Shown one piece after another: positions 62,709-64,000 of a DNA stretch of 64,000 nucleotides. Origin of the DNA: Maylandia zebra (taxonomy: Eukaryota; Chordata; Actinopteri; Cichliformes; Cichlidae); assembly GCF_041146795.1 (NCBI RefSeq), contig NC_135185.1, forward strand, positions 30,554,529-30,618,528, in the 5' to 3' direction. Position 1 is the stretch's first letter. Each line of letters opens with the position of its first letter. The notes under the pieces were generated by a model. That model was given only the letters and a program-made list of their open reading frames with translations, made no database searches and was not told where the DNA came from. The position numbers were made by a program, and so were the translations under genes.

Positions 62709-62769
62709 GGCCTTCTCCTGGTTATTGGCATCCAAGTATCGCAGGAGTCTTTAATACCAGGTTTGTCAT
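62690..62769 (-). promoter_or_regulatory. chrm5: Two upstream ORFs in CHRM5 leader
   Basis: In the minus-strand leader an ATG at 62769 opens a 15-codon ORF that stops at 62724-62722. A second ATG at 62731 opens a 13-codon ORF that stops at 62692-62690, overlapping the main start at 62708 in another frame. Both lie downstream of a good splice acceptor whose AG is at 62786-62785, so they would be in the mature message if that acceptor is used. Confidence 0.65.
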
Positions 62770-64000
62770 TTCCACTAAGCCCTCCTGAAAAAAAGAAGAA
62801 AAGAAGCATTACTCTGTATGTCTGCCACTAGATGGCAGCAGTTCAGTGCACATGAACTAGTCAAACCTGGACTTAAATTCATGTTGGGGTGTTAATACTG
62901 AGGCTGATATGTTTGTGTCTGTGACAAAATGCAAAAAAGGACAAATGATTTTATCTTGTGTTAAAACTGAAATTCTGAAACAGACAAGTGATGATGGGGA
63001 TTGTAGTTTTGTTATTCATTCAGCCATTGCAATTTTAGAGAGTGAATATTTTAGTAATCATCCTTCTCTGACAGATATTCACTGCATTTTGAGATTCTTG
63101 TTGAGAAACGAATTGTTCGCTCACATACAAATATGTTCTATTTGTAATAACAAGTTTCTTTTACATGTGTAAATAAAACAGTATTTTAAATATCCCTACT
63201 CGAAGCGCCTAATATATTTGCTTAAGTAAATAAGTACATTTATTTATAAAGCAATATCAATTTATATCCAACAGAATGGAGCAGACCTATCAAGTGATGA
63301 TCTATTATTTTTGTGTACTTACTATGTTACACGTTTGCTGCTTGTGATTGGCCCGAGCCTACAAACAATTGTCAGATGCTTGGAAAGGTTGTTGGCGCTA
63401 CTAGTCACATGCATTGTGTGTAGTCGACATGATTGTCAATTTAACATGTTTTTGGAGGGAGCGTTAATCTGCTGGAAGATGTTTAATTTATACATATATT
63501 ATATATCATTTCACAGATCCAGTATAGGTAGTAATTGCCTGCATACACTTGAGACTTGCTGTCAGCTTATTTGCATGTATCAGTCTGTTGTCATTTTTAG
63601 GATGGACCGCATTTAATTAGCAAGTAGGCAAACCTGATGTTTGATCATTAGCTTGGTTTCTCCTGCTAATGCATTTTCTTGGATGTAGGGGGGAAAGTAG
63701 CATATGAATGCAGGGACAGTAAGTGACCACTACAGCTATTAATTCACAACTGATCACAGTGAAAAATCGCACATGCACATGGAAGCTCACAACATACAGG
63801 GTTCCTCCCTCTCAGGTTAGACCAGGTGAAAATGTTCTTCTGTGCTGGAAACTACAGTTAATAGCGAGTGTGAGGCTATCCACCCAAAGCCCGTAGGAAA
63901 TGGCTATGGCTTGATGCCTCGTCTATCATGGAGTACAAACACATCTGTGCGGTCTTGCACTGACTTTGATCAGTTTGAAATCTACTGAAGCAAGATTAAA
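62736..64000. other. CHRM5 upstream region, no other gene
   Basis: A pyrimidine tract and CAG give a splice acceptor, so the leader exon starts at 62784 on the minus strand. The upstream leader exon and promoter are not identifiable. Short ORFs at 62909-63172 and 63311-63616 have no recognisable domain. Confidence 0.5.

Noticed and set aside
62709..62735. N-terminal extension of CHRM5 by nine codons
   Set aside because: The extended frame begins with TTG, not ATG, and the ATG at 62708 has a strong context and matches the family start.

Overview
This window is vertebrate nuclear DNA, almost certainly from a teleost fish and perhaps a cichlid-like perciform. The genes have spliced structures with GT/AG junctions, the non-coding DNA is AT-rich, and the repeats are typical of fish: Tc1-like and pogo-like DNA transposons, L2-type and RTE/Rex-type LINE ends, a tRNA-derived SINE and a BEL/Pao LTR retrotransposon. 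No bacterial features are present.

The left 38 kb is gene-poor. I recognise no host gene there. It holds a 581-bp fold-back MITE with a 10-bp target duplication (3782-4362), a decayed Tc1-like element (about 6740-7300), several LINE 3' ends (about 7645, 24074, 25235, 29481 and 33360), a SINE relic (34357) and a three-layer nest. In the nest a complete BEL/Pao element (13971-21218) with two 549-bp LTRs identical by eye, a 5-bp target duplication and an uninterrupted 1994-codon polyprotein sits inside a Tc1-like element. That element sits in turn inside an older Tc1-like element.

The right 26 kb carries four host genes. ACP7 (purple acid phosphatase, minus strand, 13 coding exons, 439 aa) and KATNBL1 (katanin p80 B-like 1, plus strand, 9 coding exons, 309 aa) are head to head, with under 1 kb between the nearest exons I can assign. 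Next come a two-exon secreted-type fibrinogen-domain protein ending in KDEL (279 aa, plus strand) and CHRM5 (muscarinic acetylcholine receptor M5, minus strand, single coding exon, 525 aa from the first in-frame ATG). KATNBL1 and CHRM5 are also close neighbours on human 15q14, so this is a conserved block. These genes are unrelated in function: a lysosomal/secreted-type phosphatase, a microtubule-severing regulator, a fibrinogen-domain protein and a G-protein-coupled receptor.

DNA transposons lie in and around these genes: a TTAA-flanked element in an ACP7 intron, a large hairpin in ACP7 intron 1, a pogo-like element just past the ACP7 stop codon, another pogo-like element downstream of KATNBL1, and a LINE tail about 70 bp upstream of the fibrinogen-domain start codon. 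The most interesting points are the KDEL-ended fibrinogen-domain protein, the recent nested BEL/Pao insertion, and the overlapping upstream ORFs in the CHRM5 leader. All splice junctions were read by eye from consensus sites and reading-frame continuity, not from transcript data.
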